A stretch of 35,458 nt of DNA from Rubritepida sp. (GTDB taxonomy: Bacteria > Pseudomonadota > Alphaproteobacteria > Acetobacterales > Acetobacteraceae), in contig JAQGHY010000236.1 in assembly GCA_028291455.1 (NCBI GenBank), positions 1-35,458 of the forward strand, written 5' to 3'. The position numbers and the translations under genes were made by a program. The notes beneath the pieces were generated by a model. It worked only from the letters and a program-made list of their open reading frames with translations. It made no database searches and was not told the DNA's origin. Of the stretch, positions 23,323 to 32,335 are shown in pieces. Position 1 is the first letter of the stretch; each line of letters starts with the position of its first letter.

Positions 23323-25263
23323 TCAGTCGCCATGGGCTACGACGCCTGACGTGCGGAATGCCTTGAGTGCCAGCGCTACTAAACTGCGCGTGCAAACCTC
23401 CTCATCCAGGGTTCCGGTGTCGAGCACGAGATCCGCCTCGTGCGGCGCCTCGTAGGGCGCCGAAATGCCGGTGAAGTCGGCGAGGTGATCCTCGCGTGCG
23501 CGGCGGTAGAGACCCTTAGGATCCCGCGCCTCGCAGGTGGCGAGGTCGGCCGAGAGGTAAACCTCGCGGAAGCGTCCATTTGCGATCCGCCGCGCCTCGG
23601 CTCGATGGGCGGCCATCGGCGAGATAAGTGCGACCACCGCAACCAGCCCGGCATCGGCGATCAGCGCGGCGGCTTCCGCGGCCCGCCGCACGTTCTCAGC
23701 GCGGTCCTCCGGCCGAAAGCCCAGATCTCGGTTTAGGCCGCGGCGCAGGTTGTCGCCGTCCAGTAGCGTCGCCTGGAGCCCGCGCGCCGCGAGCTCACGG
23801 ACGGCGCGAGCGGCCAGAGTGCTCTTGCCCGAGCCCGAGAGCCCGGTGAGCCAGAGCACGCCACCCCGGTGCCCGTTGGCCTGCGCGCGCTCGTCTGCCG
23901 TCAGCGGCGCCTCGACGGCGGTGAGGTTGCTGCCGGCCGCCTCCAACGCTTCCACGACGAAGCCGCCGACGATGCGATGGTTGCGCACCAGCACGCCGCG
24001 CCCGGTGCGCGGGCTTGTGCCGTAGGTGTCCAGCGCCAGTGGCCGACGCGCGCGCAACCGGGCGCGTGCCACGCCGTTGCGCTCCAGCCGCTCGGCCGGG
24101 ACAGAGGTGAGTGTGTCGACATCAATCACGGCGTCGATCGCCTCGACGGCGGCGCGGGTCTCGGCGGTGCCGTGGCGGAGCGTCGGACGCTCACCCTGGA
24201 GCAGCGGCTCCGCATCCAGCCAGAAGAGCCGGACCGTGACCGCATGTGCCTCGCTGGGCGGCGCCGAAGCCGCACCCAGCACTTGGCCGCGCTCGGCGAA
24301 GACGTCGCGGTCCAGCACGACAGCCACGCTCTCGCCGGCACCCGCCTCGCTGCGCGCCTCACCGCCCCAGTGCTCGAGGCTTAGCACCCGCGCCGCACGT
24401 CCGCCGGGGGCGAGCAGCACCTCATCGCCAAGGCCCAGTCGACCCGTCTCGATCCGTCCGACCAGCACGCGCTGCTCGCCAAGCCGGTAGACATCCTGCA
24501 CCGGCAGGCGCAGCGGCAGCTCGGTAGGGCGCGGCCGCGGCGGCAGCCCGTCCAGCGCACCGATCAGCGTGGGCCCGGCATACCAGGGCGCGGCTTCACT
24601 GCGGTCCACGACGTTGTCGCCATGCCGCGCCGAAAGCGGCACGACGTGCACGGCCGCGAGATCGAGCGCGCTCAGATACTCCGCGAGCTCAGCGCGCAGC
24701 GCCGTGAAGCGTGCCTCGCTCCAATCCACACGGTCCATCTTGTTCAGGGCCACGACGATGTTCGACACCCCCAGGATGGAGAGCAGATAGAGGTGACGGC
24801 GCGTCTGCTCGCCCAAGCCCTGCTCGGCGTCTACCACCAGCACGGCGGCCTCGGCCTGTGCCGCACCGGTCACCATGTTGCGCAGAAACTCCGCATGCCC
24901 CGGGGCGTCGAGCACGGCGTAGCGCCGCTCGGCGCCGCGAAACCAGACCTGGGCGGCGTCCACCGTGATGCCCTGGTCGCGCTCCACCTGGAGGCTGTCG
25001 AGCAGAAAGGAGAATTCAAGATCGAGCCCGCGGCGCGACGATTGCTCGCGCAGCGCCGCGATACGGGCGGCGGGGATAGCGCCGGTGTCGTGCAGCAACC
25101 GGCCAACCAGCGTGGACTTGCCGTGATCCACATGACCTACGATCACCACCGGGAAGGCGACATCCTTCACCGCGAGTGCGGCCTCGCCCGCGCGCGACGC
25201 GGTGAGCGCCGCGTCGCGCCTGTCCACCATGGCCTGGGTGTCCACCACGCCGGGGCCGCTCAC
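23323..25263 (-). CDS. cysN/C: Bifunctional sulfate adenylyltransferase large subunit / APS kinase
   Basis: A 646-residue fusion. Residues about 35-440 are the CysN GTPase: P-loop '[20 protein letters not shown]', '[15 protein letters not shown]', '[19 protein letters not shown]', '[11 protein letters not shown]'. From about residue 465 comes APS kinase (CysC): '[20 protein letters not shown]', '[17 protein letters not shown]', '[20 protein letters not shown]'. CysN powers APS formation by CysD through GTP hydrolysis; CysC makes PAPS. It starts with GTG overlapping the TGA of the cysH-cysD gene (GTGA), so the two are translationally coupled. This bifunctional form (often annotated NodQ- or CysNC-like) is common in alphaproteobacteria. 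Confidence 0.95.
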   Translation of the reverse strand: MSGPGVVDTQAMVDRRDAALTASRAGEAALAVKDVAFPVVIVGHVDHGKSTLVGRLLHDTGAIPAARIAALREQSSRRGLDLEFSFLLDSLQVERDQGITVDAAQVWFRGAERRYAVLDAPGHAEFLRNMVTGAAQAEAAVLVVDAEQGLGEQTRRHLYLLSILGVSNIVVALNKMDRVDWSEARFTALRAELAEYLSALDLAAVHVVPLSARHGDNVVDRSEAAPWYAGPTLIGALDGLPPRPRPTELPLRLPVQDVYRLGEQRVLVGRIETGRLGLGDEVLLAPGGRAARVLSLEHWGGEARSEAGAGESVAVVLDRDVFAERGQVLGAASAPPSEAHAVTVRLFWLDAEPLLQGERPTLRHGTAETRAAVEAIDAVIDVDTLTSVPAERLERNGVARARLRARRPLALDTYGTSPRTGRGVLVRNHRIVGGFVVEALEAAGSNLTAVEAPLTADERAQANGHRGGVLWLTGLSGSGKSTLAARAVRELAARGLQATLLDGDNLRRGLNRDLGFRPEDRAENVRRAAEAAALIADAGLVAVVALISPMAAHRAEARRIANGRFREVYLSADLATCEARDPKGLYRRAREDHLADFTGISAPYEAPHEADLVLDTGTLDEEVCTRSLVALALKAFRTSGVVAHGD

Positions 25264-26810
25264 AGGTAGCCACCGACGCGCAAGCGCTCGAAAGCGTCCT
25301 CGGTCTCGTTGTCCATGCTGCGGCCCGCGCGCTCGGGCTCGGTCGTGGCGCGCAACTCGGCCAGTATGGCTGGGACGTCGGCCGCGTGGCTCGCGATGGG
25401 ATGGGTGATGCCGACCTCACCCAGCGAGCGGAAACGTTTGCCCTCCCGTGCGAAATACAGATCGCAGACGGGGATGTTCTCGCGCGCGATGTAGCGCCAC
25501 ACGTCGAGCTCGGTCCAACGCAGCAGCGGATGGATGCGCACGTGCGAGCCAGGCGGCCGGTCCAGGTTGTAGAGGTCCCAGAATTCGGGTGGCTGGTCGC
25601 GGAACTCCCAGTTCCCATCCTCAGCGCGTGGGCTGACGATGCGCTCCTTGGCGCGCGTCGCCTGCTCGTCGCGACGGATGCCAGCGATGAGGCCGTTGAG
25701 TCCGTAGCGGTGGACGGCGGCGCGCAGCCCCTCCGTCTTTCGGGCCGCGATGCGGCTTGCTGGCGGCAGGGTCGGGTCCGTCGCCTCGATCGGCGGGCAC
25801 GGATCGGAGATCAGCTCCAGACCCCATTCGGCGGCATAGCGCTCGCGGAAAGCATAGGCCTCGGGGAACTCCAGTCCGGTGTCGAGATGCATCACCGGAA
25901 ATGGTACACGGCCGAGGAAGGCTTTCCGTGCCAACCAGATCAGCACGTTGCTGTCCTTTCCGAGCGACCAGAGCAGGGCGAGCGGGCGGACGCGGCTATA
26001 GGCCTCCCGCAGGATGAAGAGGCTGTCGGCCTCCAGCTGGTCGAGATCGTCCATGGTATGGTTATTCGCTTTCATCGCGGCAGGCTTTGCAGAGGGTGGG
26101 TTCGGGTTCGGGCGGTGGATGCCGCATTCGGTCTTGCTGGTGCCGCGCCATCGGCCGACGCGAGAGCCCTCGCCCGCGGCGATCGGGCTGGTACAGGGTT
26201 GGCAGCCGACCGAGGCGTAGCCGCGCGCGGCGAGTGGATGGGCCGGCAGTTCGTTCCGGCGGCGGTACTGCTCCAGGCTGCCCGCGTCCCAGATCGCCAA
26301 GGGCGAGACACGCAGGTGTCCTCCTTCTTTACGGACGACCTGCAGCGCAGCGCGCTCGGCGCCGTGGTGCCGCTTGCGGCCGTCCACCAGTACGTCGAAC
26401 TCGGACAGCGCGTGTCCGAGAGGGCGCACCTTGCGCAGGGCGCAGCAGGCATCTGGCGCCGAGGACCAGAGGCCGCCCAGCGGATCCTGCGCAGCCAATT
26501 CAGCGGGATCGGGCCGGACGTCCCGCACATCTGTCAAACCGAGGCGTGAGGCTAGTGCGTCGCGATGCGCGATCGTCTCCGGAAAGTGGCGCTCTGTGTC
26601 GAGGAAGAGGACCGGCAGGCTGCGATCGATCAGCGCGGTCATGTGCAGGAGCGTGGCGGATTCCGTGCCGAAGGAGGAGAGGATCGCAACCCGTCCTGGA
26701 TGCCGCGCGACGATGGCGGCCAGGATGGCGAGCGGTGGAAGCCCCTCGAATCCGCCGACGGAGACCGGGTGGGCAGCGTGCCACGGCAGGGCAGGTACAT
26801 CGGTGGACAA
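25260..26810 (-). CDS. cysH-cysD: In-frame fusion of adenylylsulfate reductase (CysH) and sulfate adenylyltransferase small subunit (CysD)
   Basis: One 516-codon frame encodes two enzymes. Residues 1-245 are CysH (APS reductase type): '[15 protein letters not shown]', cluster cysteines 'DACCALRKV' and 'GCQPCTS', catalytic 'TSKTECGIH'. From about residue 250 comes CysD: '[19 protein letters not shown]', '[20 protein letters not shown]', '[15 protein letters not shown]', ending '[10 protein letters not shown]'. The join ('[20 protein letters not shown]') has no stop, and neither ATG in it has a ribosome site, so a fused product is likely. I start at TTG 26810 with GGAG upstream; the track's upstream TTG at 26981 falls inside the predicted -35 box. 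Separate genes are the norm. Confidence 0.88.
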   Translation of the reverse strand: MSTDVPALPWHAAHPVSVGGFEGLPPLAILAAIVARHPGRVAILSSFGTESATLLHMTALIDRSLPVLFLDTERHFPETIAHRDALASRLGLTDVRDVRPDPAELAAQDPLGGLWSSAPDACCALRKVRPLGHALSEFDVLVDGRKRHHGAERAALQVVRKEGGHLRVSPLAIWDAGSLEQYRRRNELPAHPLAARGYASVGCQPCTSPIAAGEGSRVGRWRGTSKTECGIHRPNPNPPSAKPAAMKANNHTMDDLDQLEADSLFILREAYSRVRPLALLWSLGKDSNVLIWLARKAFLGRVPFPVMHLDTGLEFPEAYAFRERYAAEWGLELISDPCPPIEATDPTLPPASRIAARKTEGLRAAVHRYGLNGLIAGIRRDEQATRAKERIVSPRAEDGNWEFRDQPPEFWDLYNLDRPPGSHVRIHPLLRWTELDVWRYIARENIPVCDLYFAREGKRFRSLGEVGITHPIASHAADVPAILAELRATTEPERAGRSMDNETEDAFERLRVGGYL

Positions 26811-26866
26811 GGGAAAGCTCCGGATGTGTCTCGGGAGCCGGGCCGAACGGGCGGCCGGGCGCGGCG

Positions 26867-26947
26867 TCAGGTGGGACGACACCGCCTTAGGGCGGCGGAT
26901 GCGTCGCCGGCGCGGCTGGTGGCCCGGCGATGCTGGGGCTTGCTCAT
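26867..26947 (-). CDS. Possible leaderless upstream ORF before cysHD, 26 codons
   Basis: A reverse-strand uORF: ATG at 26947, TGA ending at 26867. The peptide starts 'MSKPQHRRATSRAGDAS' and ends with one cysteine in 'RRCRPT'. There is no ribosome site before the ATG. A promoter-like TTGACC, 16 bases, TACTCT ends six bases before it, so transcription would begin at or near the ATG, making the uORF leaderless. It ends 56 bases before the cysHD start. A cysteine-sensing leader is one possible role. Confidence 0.4.
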   Translation of the reverse strand: MSKPQHRRATSRAGDASAALRRCRPT

Positions 26948-26981
26948 GGTGAAAGAGTACGCTGATTTCGGCGTTGGTCAA
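26948..26981 (-). promoter_or_regulatory. cysH-cysD: Predicted promoter of the cysHD-cysNC operon
   Basis: Read on the reverse strand, TTGACC (26976-26981) and TACTCT (26954-26959) are separated by 16 bases, close to the sigma-70 consensus. The expected start site falls at about 26947, on the ATG of the 26-codon uORF. This also explains why the track's upstream TTG start for cysHD is unlikely. Confidence 0.5.
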
Positions 26982-27183
26982 CTTTACACAATTCTAGAAC
27001 GTACTTTTTTTCCCAACTAAACGGTTGTCTACGGTACCTTTCTCCCGGAGGAGAGAAAATCCATCCACCTGAGCCACTGGGTCATATCAACGAATTCCAG
27101 GTATTTCTGTAAACTATCATTTTAGGGTGTGAAATTATGGACGGAGGGCCCCAGAATGGGACCCGCACAGGAGAAGTTCGGAC
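26982..27183. promoter_or_regulatory. Intergenic region between cysHD and the forward AhpD-like gene
   Basis: This stretch is AT-rich for this genome ('ACGTACTTTTTTTCCCAACT' near 27000; 'CTGTAAACTATCATTTTAGG' near 27110) and must hold the promoter of the forward AhpD-like gene. AGGAG lies ten bases before that gene's ATG. The reverse complement of 27121-27134 contains TTTCAC followed by CCTAAA. No gene or riboswitch was recognised. Confidence 0.4.
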
Positions 27184-27780
27184 ATGTCCAACCGCAATCG
27201 CCTCGAAACCTCTGATCAATCGATCTCTTGGCTAGATCTTGGTAAGCCTCCGAAGCCGTCGGTCGAAATCAAAGCGCTGCTCGACCGCACGCAGGAGAAG
27301 CTTGGCTACGTTCGCAACGGGCAATTGGCGGTGCTGCACCGCCCCAGCCTCGTCCTTGGCCAGGACGCGCTGAGCCGCGCCGCAACGCAGGATCCGGACA
27401 GCGCCCTATCGCGCCGCGAGCGCGAGTTGATCGCCTTGGTCGTGAGCAGCGAGAATCGCTGCGAGCCGTGCGTCTTCGGTCATGCCGCGGCGCTACGGGA
27501 GATCACCGGCGATCCGGTGCTGGTGGATCGGATCGCGGTCAATTACCGTCATGCGGGCCTTCCCCCACGTGAGCGGGCGCTTGCCGACTATGCGCTGAAG
27601 ATCACACGACGCCCTGGGGAGATCGAGCCGGAGGATCTGGAAGCCTTGCGCGCAGCCGGGCTGACGGAGCTCGCCATCCTCGACGCCGCTGCCGTTGCCG
27701 CCTACTTCAACTTCAGCAACCGGATCAACAGCGCCCTCGGCGTCGCGCCCAATCCCGAGGCCTCCTCAGCGCATCGCTGA
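27184..27780 (+). CDS. AhpD-like peroxidase-related protein (carboxymuconolactone decarboxylase family)
   Basis: A 198-residue AhpD-fold protein. The redox motif is 'SSENRCEPCVFGHAAALRE' (Glu90, Cys93, Cys96, His100), matching the ExxC-x-x-C-x3-H arrangement of AhpD-like alkylhydroperoxidases. C-terminal 'AAVAAYFNFSNRINSALGVA' is typical of the peroxidase-related subfamily. It is an intact paralogue of the interrupted gene at 11128. It stands alone, divergent from cysHD, and may deal with peroxides formed by flavin monooxygenases; that role is inferred. Confidence 0.9.
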   Translation: MSNRNRLETSDQSISWLDLGKPPKPSVEIKALLDRTQEKLGYVRNGQLAVLHRPSLVLGQDALSRAATQDPDSALSRRERELIALVVSSENRCEPCVFGHAAALREITGDPVLVDRIAVNYRHAGLPPRERALADYALKITRRPGEIEPEDLEALRAAGLTELAILDAAAVAAYFNFSNRINSALGVAPNPEASSAHR

Positions 27781-27899
27781 GGAAAATGGATGGGCCTGGG
27801 TCTGAAGGTGTTCAGAGATCCAGATCGTGACTGGAAGGAGCGAGAAGCCGGTGCCTGCAAGCATCAGCAACGACAGCTCTAGGATGCTGCTTGTAGGCC

Positions 27900-27948
27900 C
27901 GCGGCTCGCATCAACCGGCCTCAGCGATCAAGCCCGATGCGAGCCGCG
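27900..27948. terminator. Strong stem-loop between convergent genes
   Basis: A perfect 13-base inverted repeat, CGCGGCTCGCATC (27900-27912) with its complement at 27936-27948, encloses a 23-base loop. It lies in the 332-base gap between the AhpD-like gene (forward) and the nitrilase gene (reverse). No T run follows, so the mode of termination is unclear. No gene was seen elsewhere in the gap. Confidence 0.45.
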
Positions 27949-28112
27949 CCCGTGAGACATGGGAGTTTGGTAGCAGCGGAATCAAAGTGCAGTTCAGCAG
28001 AGCCCGGCAGCCGGTTCCGACCCAAGTCGGTTGTCAGGCTACAGAGCGATTGATCCCGATAGCTGCCATCCGTCAGATTGAGCAGAAGCGACTCTGCGCC
28101 TCCCCCAGGCCT

Positions 28113-29084
28113 TCACTGCAACTTTCCATCTTCGAACAATGCCATGTTCTGTCGGCGTCGATCCACAACCAGGTGGGTAACATCCGGACGAGCGTAATGC
28201 CCGGCTTGATCGAAGTTCTGCCGCTCGCGCCGCACCTCGCGGTGGTCCAAAGTCGCAACGATCAGCTGCTCCTGTCCCGTAACCGGCTCGACCACCCACT
28301 TCCCGTCTGGCCCGGCGATACACGAGCCGCCATCGGCCAGAACGTCTGGGCACCGCTGCAGCATGGCAGATGCCGGGCTGCCCGCCGGCACGTCCTCGCG
28401 CCGCATCAGACCGGACACTGCCAGCACGTAGCTCCGCCCTTCCCTGGCCAGGAACCGTGTCGTGTCAACGGTGTTGCGGAGGCTGCCCGGCCACAGTGCC
28501 ACGTGTAGATCCTCGCCCTGCGCGTACAGCGCGGCCCGGGACAACGGCATCCAGTTCTCGTAACAGTTTAAGCCGCCAACCGTGAACGGGCCGACGGGAT
28601 GAACCCGCAGACCGTGCCCGTCGCCGGGCGCCCAACTCAGTCGCTCCTCATAGGTCGGTAGCAGCTTGCGGTGGACCGATGCGACCTTGCCATCAGCGCC
28701 GACATGCACTCGTGAGCAATACACGCTGTGTCCACCCCGGTCGGAAGGGCGCTCGATAATGCCCAGCATGACAGCGATACCGAGCCTGGCCGCGGTGGCG
28801 CATACGCTATCCATGTGTCCGGCCTCGATTTGTACAGCCTGGTCCAGATAATGGGCGTGGATATCTTTCTGCAGATCGGACTCAAAGCGTGCGCCGTCCG
28901 TGTGCTCGATCCAGAATGGGTAGCCCGGCACCAGCGCCTCCCCAAATGCGACGAAGCCACAGCCCGCCGCGGCCGCCTGTCCGATCCAGTTCACCACTTT
29001 TGCGAGCGTGGCCTCGCGGTCGAGCCATACTGGGGCGATCTGGGCCAGACCCACTGTCAGCTTGTCCGTGTTTTCTATCGGCAT
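28113..29084 (-). CDS. Nitrilase-family carbon-nitrogen hydrolase
   Basis: A 323-residue nitrilase. The catalytic triad is visible: Glu49 in 'FVAFGEALVPGYPFWI', Lys140 in 'VHRKLLPTYEERLSWAPGDG' and Cys174 in 'GGLNCYENWMPLSRAALYA'. The sequence around the cysteine and the 'YPFW' after the glutamate fit true nitrilases (nitrile to carboxylate and ammonia) rather than amidases. Length is at the short end for nitrilases. AAGG precedes the ATG. It is divergent from a LysR regulator 88 bases away, which probably controls it. Confidence 0.92.
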   Translation of the reverse strand: MPIENTDKLTVGLAQIAPVWLDREATLAKVVNWIGQAAAAGCGFVAFGEALVPGYPFWIEHTDGARFESDLQKDIHAHYLDQAVQIEAGHMDSVCATAARLGIAVMLGIIERPSDRGGHSVYCSRVHVGADGKVASVHRKLLPTYEERLSWAPGDGHGLRVHPVGPFTVGGLNCYENWMPLSRAALYAQGEDLHVALWPGSLRNTVDTTRFLAREGRSYVLAVSGLMRREDVPAGSPASAMLQRCPDVLADGGSCIAGPDGKWVVEPVTGQEQLIVATLDHREVRRERQNFDQAGHYARPDVTHLVVDRRRQNMALFEDGKLQ

Positions 29085-29172
29085 GGCCTTGTCGTTCCGT
29101 CATTGGCGGCTTGCCTCCGGCTAGGGGATGGATCAGCATCAGTCCAATTAATATTGATGATGGACTAATATC
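29085..29172. promoter_or_regulatory. Nitrilase / LysR divergent control region
   Basis: The 88-base gap has an AT-rich core with the inverted repeat AGTCCA (29141-29146) and TGGACT (29161-29166) around 14 bases rich in A and T. Size and position, next to the regulator's own start, suit a LysR-type binding site that controls the nitrilase and the regulator itself. Confidence 0.5.
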
Positions 29173-30051
29173 GTGTTTCCTAATGTCAGCTTGGTGCAGC
29201 TCCGGTGCTTCCGATCCGTCGCCGAGCAGGGCGGCTTCACCGCCGCCGCCGCCCAACTCTGCATGTCGCAGTCTGCCGTCAGCCAAGCCGTCGCGTTACT
29301 GGAAAGAACCCTGAATGCGCCGCTTTTGGTGCGTGGGCGTGACGGTGCGACTCTGACCCCCGTGGGCCTCGCCGCGCTGGCCGAAGCGCGGTCAGCGCTG
29401 GCCGCCGTCGAGCGGCTCGCGGCCTGCACGGTGGACAGCAGGAGCCTGAGCGGGACACTTCGGATCGGCGTCGTGCAGAGTGCGGCTGTGCGGCTGTTGC
29501 CCGTTTGGCTGCGGCGGCTGCGCGCCGAGCATCCGGCCATACGGGTCACGCTCTACGAGGGCACGGATCCGGAGATCATGGGCTGGGTGCTTGCAGGCGT
29601 GGTCGAAGTCGGCATCACCAGTCTTACCCACGCGGACCTGGTGGCGCGGGCCGTGTTCGAAGACGACTACGTGGCGGTGATACCAGAGGGACATGCTCTT
29701 GCAGGGCAGGCGAGCGTCGGCCTGCGACAGCTCGACGGTCAGCGCATGTTGCTATCGGCTGGCGGGTGCGAAACGCTGATCGAGGAATTGCTTGCCGCGG
29801 CGGCGAGCCATCCGGAGGTCGTGTGCCTCGTGCGGGACAACGCGACCCTGGTGAGCATGGTGCGTGAGGGGTTGGGACTGACGATCATGCCGGAACTTGC
29901 CCTGCCGACGGATCGGAGCGGGCTCGAGGTGCTGCGGCTGCGGCCACGGCTGCGCCGCACGTTGCACCTGCTAACCAAGCCGATGGACGCGCTCGGGCCG
30001 GTGGGCGCCGCGTTTGCAGGTTTGGCTAGGGGTGTGAATCACCCAATCTGA
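29173..30051 (+). CDS. LysR-family transcriptional regulator
   Basis: A 292-residue LysR regulator starting at GTG. The N-terminal winged helix-turn-helix reads 'LVQLRCFRSVAEQGGFTAAA' followed by 'AQLCMSQSAVSQAVALLERT', then 'LLVRGRDGATLTPVGLA'. The effector domain starts at about residue 90 ('GTLRIGVVQSAAVRLLPVWL') and includes 'VSMVREGLGLTIMPELAL'. It is divergent from the nitrilase gene, the usual arrangement for a regulator and its target. The inducer is unknown but may be a nitrile or its acid. Confidence 0.93.
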   Translation: MFPNVSLVQLRCFRSVAEQGGFTAAAAQLCMSQSAVSQAVALLERTLNAPLLVRGRDGATLTPVGLAALAEARSALAAVERLAACTVDSRSLSGTLRIGVVQSAAVRLLPVWLRRLRAEHPAIRVTLYEGTDPEIMGWVLAGVVEVGITSLTHADLVARAVFEDDYVAVIPEGHALAGQASVGLRQLDGQRMLLSAGGCETLIEELLAAAASHPEVVCLVRDNATLVSMVREGLGLTIMPELALPTDRSGLEVLRLRPRLRRTLHLLTKPMDALGPVGAAFAGLARGVNHPI

Positions 30052-30385
30052 CGGGTCTCAATGGTTTCAGGAGCGGGCGACAGACGGAGAAACACTAAGG
30101 GAAACCTCGGACTTTCGGTCCCGCGTTCCGCAGTTGGGCGGCCGGTTGCCCGCGACTATTTGAAAACTAAGGCGACGTCGCATTGCTGATTTGCTGCTCG
30201 CCTGGCTCTCCCGCCGAGGTGATTTACGTCTTCAACGGTGTGGCAGAATAAGCTCGGTCACCACCCACCCGGTGTCCCCGACCCGCGGGAAGAAAGCTGC
30301 AGATGGGCAGCACGGTGGTGGCTTGCGGAGATACATAGTGGCTCCAACCCAAAAGCCAACGCGGCGGGACGCCACCCTGGCCGCC
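30052..30385. other. Intergenic region without a recognised gene
   Basis: Between the end of the LysR gene and a small reverse ORF. Track ORFs here (30191-30420) are short, mutually overlapping and without family features. No strong terminator hairpin or promoter was seen. Confidence 0.4.
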
Positions 30386-30541
30386 CTAGTCGGGGGTGTT
30401 CGCTGCGGGTGATGGAATAACAGGCCACCCACAGATGGCACCAAAATCCTCAAGACGCTTAGGATTGTCCAGGACGGCCGCGGCGCTCGCGCCGATGGCA
30501 ACCACCAAGGCTGCCGCCGTCAGCGCGTCAGACCGTCGCAT
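30386..30541 (-). CDS. Small hydrophobic protein, 51 residues, end of the ABC operon
   Basis: An ORF too short for the track. Its ATG lies inside the last codons of the ABC ATPase gene (14-base overlap), so translation could be coupled. It starts 'MRRSDALTAAALVVAIGASA', resembling a signal peptide or single membrane helix, followed by a polar tail with one cysteine ('FGAICGWPVIPSP'). No ribosome site is evident. It is one of several tiny hydrophobic ORFs beside the transporter genes in this window. Function unknown. Confidence 0.4.
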   Translation of the reverse strand: MRRSDALTAAALVVAIGASAAAVLDNPKRLEDFGAICGWPVIPSPAANTPD

Positions 30542-31337
30542 CGCCGACGCCCAGCAGCGCTAACACCTCACGCCGCAACTTCACCAGGCGTGCGTCGTCG
30601 CGATGGCGCGGATAGGCGAGGTCTACCGGGATCTCCGCGGTGATGCGGGCCGGGCGGGGGCTGAATACCACCACGCGTGTTGCCAGCAGCAGTGCCTCCT
30701 CGACATCATGCGTGACAAGCAGTGTCGTGAAGCCCTCCCGCTGCCACAGCCGCACGAGTTCGCCTTGCATCGCGATGCGCGTGAGGCTGTCGAGCTTGCC
30801 GAGGGGCTCATCGAGAATCAGCAGCCTCGGCTCGTTTACCAGGGCACGGGCCAGCGCGGCACGCTGCGCCATGCCGCCCGAGAGTTGGTGCGGGTAGGCG
30901 TCGGCAAAGCCGTTGAGGCCTACTAGCTCCAGCGCGGCATCAACTCTGCTGCGCTGGCTCCTCAAGAGTCCGCGCGCCTCAAGCCCCAAAGCTGCGTTCC
31001 GCCAGACGGTTCGCCAGGGGTAGAGCGTCGGATCTTGGAAAACCACCACGCGCGAGGGATCGGGCCCGGTGATCGGCGCCCCATCGACGGAGAGTTCGCC
31101 CTGCGTCGGCGGTTCAAGCCCCGCCACCAGCCGCAGCAGCGTGGACTTGCCGCAACCTGAGGGGCCGAGCAGAGCCACGAATTCGCCGGGCGCGGCGGTA
31201 AGCGATACGTTGTCCAGGACGGGCAGCGGCGCGCCCTTGAGCTGGTAATGATGGCTTACGCCGCGCACATCCAGCGCAGCGCCGGGAGCAAGGGGCGCCG
31301 AGAGCAGGCTCCGATCGAGTGTCGCGGCGTTCACCAT
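30528..31337 (-). CDS. ABC transporter ATPase, nitrate/sulfonate/taurine type
   Basis: A 269-residue ATPase. Walker A 'LLGPSGCGKSTLLRLVAG', Q-loop 'VVVFQDPTLYPW', signature 'LSGGMAQRAALARALV', Walker B 'RLLILDEPLGKLDSLTR', switch 'VTHDVEEALLLA'. I start at ATG 31337 with AAGGGAG upstream, seven codons inside the track frame; this ATG overlaps the permease stop. It energises the second NitT/TauT-family importer in the window. It is distinct from ssuB, with clearly different flanks. Confidence 0.92.
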   Translation of the reverse strand: MVNAATLDRSLLSAPLAPGAALDVRGVSHHYQLKGAPLPVLDNVSLTAAPGEFVALLGPSGCGKSTLLRLVAGLEPPTQGELSVDGAPITGPDPSRVVVFQDPTLYPWRTVWRNAALGLEARGLLRSQRSRVDAALELVGLNGFADAYPHQLSGGMAQRAALARALVNEPRLLILDEPLGKLDSLTRIAMQGELVRLWQREGFTTLLVTHDVEEALLLATRVVVFSPRPARITAEIPVDLAYPRHRDDARLVKLRREVLALLGVGDATV

Positions 31338-32335
31338 TTCACAACTCCCTTCTGCCAAGAGAGCAGCCGGTCACGCGCCTGGAAAAGCAGGGTGATGAGG
31401 CCCGAGCACATCAGCGCCATCACAAGCAGCGCGGCGTACATATTGCCGTATGCTGCCCAGCCTTGCGCCCAACTCAGATACCAGCCGAGGCCCGAGCGCA
31501 CGCCCAGCATCTCCGCCACCACCAGGACGGCAAAGCTCGCGCCGAGGCCCATGAAGAGCCCGACGAATACATGCGGCAACGCGGCTGGGATCGCGACCTT
31601 CAACACGAGGAAGCGCGGCTTTGCGCCCAGCGTGCGCGCCACGTCATAGAAGTCAGGATTGACCGAGGCGACACCCGACCAGGTAAGCACCGCGACCGGA
31701 AACCCCGTGGCGAGTGCGATGAGAAAGGTGCTGGCGCTCGCCGAGGAGGGAAAAAGGAAGAAGGCGAGCGGCAGCCAAGCCGTCGCCGGGAGCGGTCCCA
31801 CCAGCCGCATGACGGGATGCGCCCAATAGCCGAAGCGCGGAGACCAGCCGAGCCCGATGCCTACGGCGAAGCCCACGGCCGAGCCCAGCACATAGCCGCG
31901 CGCCAACAGCCAAAGCGAGGCGAGCACGCTCTCGCCGAGGCGTGCCCAGTCGTCGAGATAGACTTCCACCAGCTGCTGCGGAGGCACGAAGAAGGGCATG
32001 GGCAGCAGCGAAAACTTCGCCGTCACCGCCTGCCAGGTTGCGAAGAACAGCCCCAGGGCGACGAACCAAGGACCGAGGCCTTGGATGCGTCGCCACAATG
32101 GCGGAATCAGCGGCGCCGTGACGGCCAAGACGAGAAATGTCACGGCGATAGCGCCCTGCGCGACCGCGATATGGCCCGTCTGTGTCCACTCCACGATCTC
32201 GGACTGATCGGGAAAGTGGTGCGTGACGAAGGCGGCCAGGGCCCAGGCCGAAGCAGCCAGCAGGCCGGACCACCACAGGGCGGGGCCGCGAAACGCCAGC
32301 GGCGCCTCCCTGGCAAAAGGAAGTGAGTGGCTCAT
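31331..32335 (-). CDS. ABC transporter permease, nitrate/sulfonate/taurine type
   Basis: A 334-residue permease, longer than SsuC because of an N-terminal extension with two extra predicted helices ('WWSGLLAASAWALAAFV', 'GAIAVTFLVLAVTAPLI'). The BPD core has the EAA-type loop 'DVARTLGAKPRFLVLKVAIP' and 'AALPHVFVGLFMGLG'. Both ends overlap neighbours: its ATG overlaps the binding-protein stop (ATGA), and its stop overlaps the ATPase start. It moves the ligand delivered by the binding protein at 32332. Confidence 0.92.
   Translation of the reverse strand: MSHSLPFAREAPLAFRGPALWWSGLLAASAWALAAFVTHHFPDQSEIVEWTQTGHIAVAQGAIAVTFLVLAVTAPLIPPLWRRIQGLGPWFVALGLFFATWQAVTAKFSLLPMPFFVPPQQLVEVYLDDWARLGESVLASLWLLARGYVLGSAVGFAVGIGLGWSPRFGYWAHPVMRLVGPLPATAWLPLAFFLFPSSASASTFLIALATGFPVAVLTWSGVASVNPDFYDVARTLGAKPRFLVLKVAIPAALPHVFVGLFMGLGASFAVLVVAEMLGVRSGLGWYLSWAQGWAAYGNMYAALLVMALMCSGLITLLFQARDRLLSWQKGVVKW

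Noticed and set aside
26811-26981. N-terminal extension of cysH from the TTG at 26981
   Set aside because: The codon lies in the predicted -35 box, the added 57 residues are basic and unlike CysH, and a better ribosome site precedes TTG 26810.
26990-27180. Possible SAM-type riboswitch upstream of sulfur or methionine genes
   Set aside because: No conserved SAM-I, SAM-II or SAH core could be matched by eye here, or before metY, which has no leader at all.
31319-32326. Long forward ORF of 335 codons opposite the permease gene
   Set aside because: It is an antisense shadow of a clear membrane permease; the composition is that of a frame opposite a hydrophobic protein.
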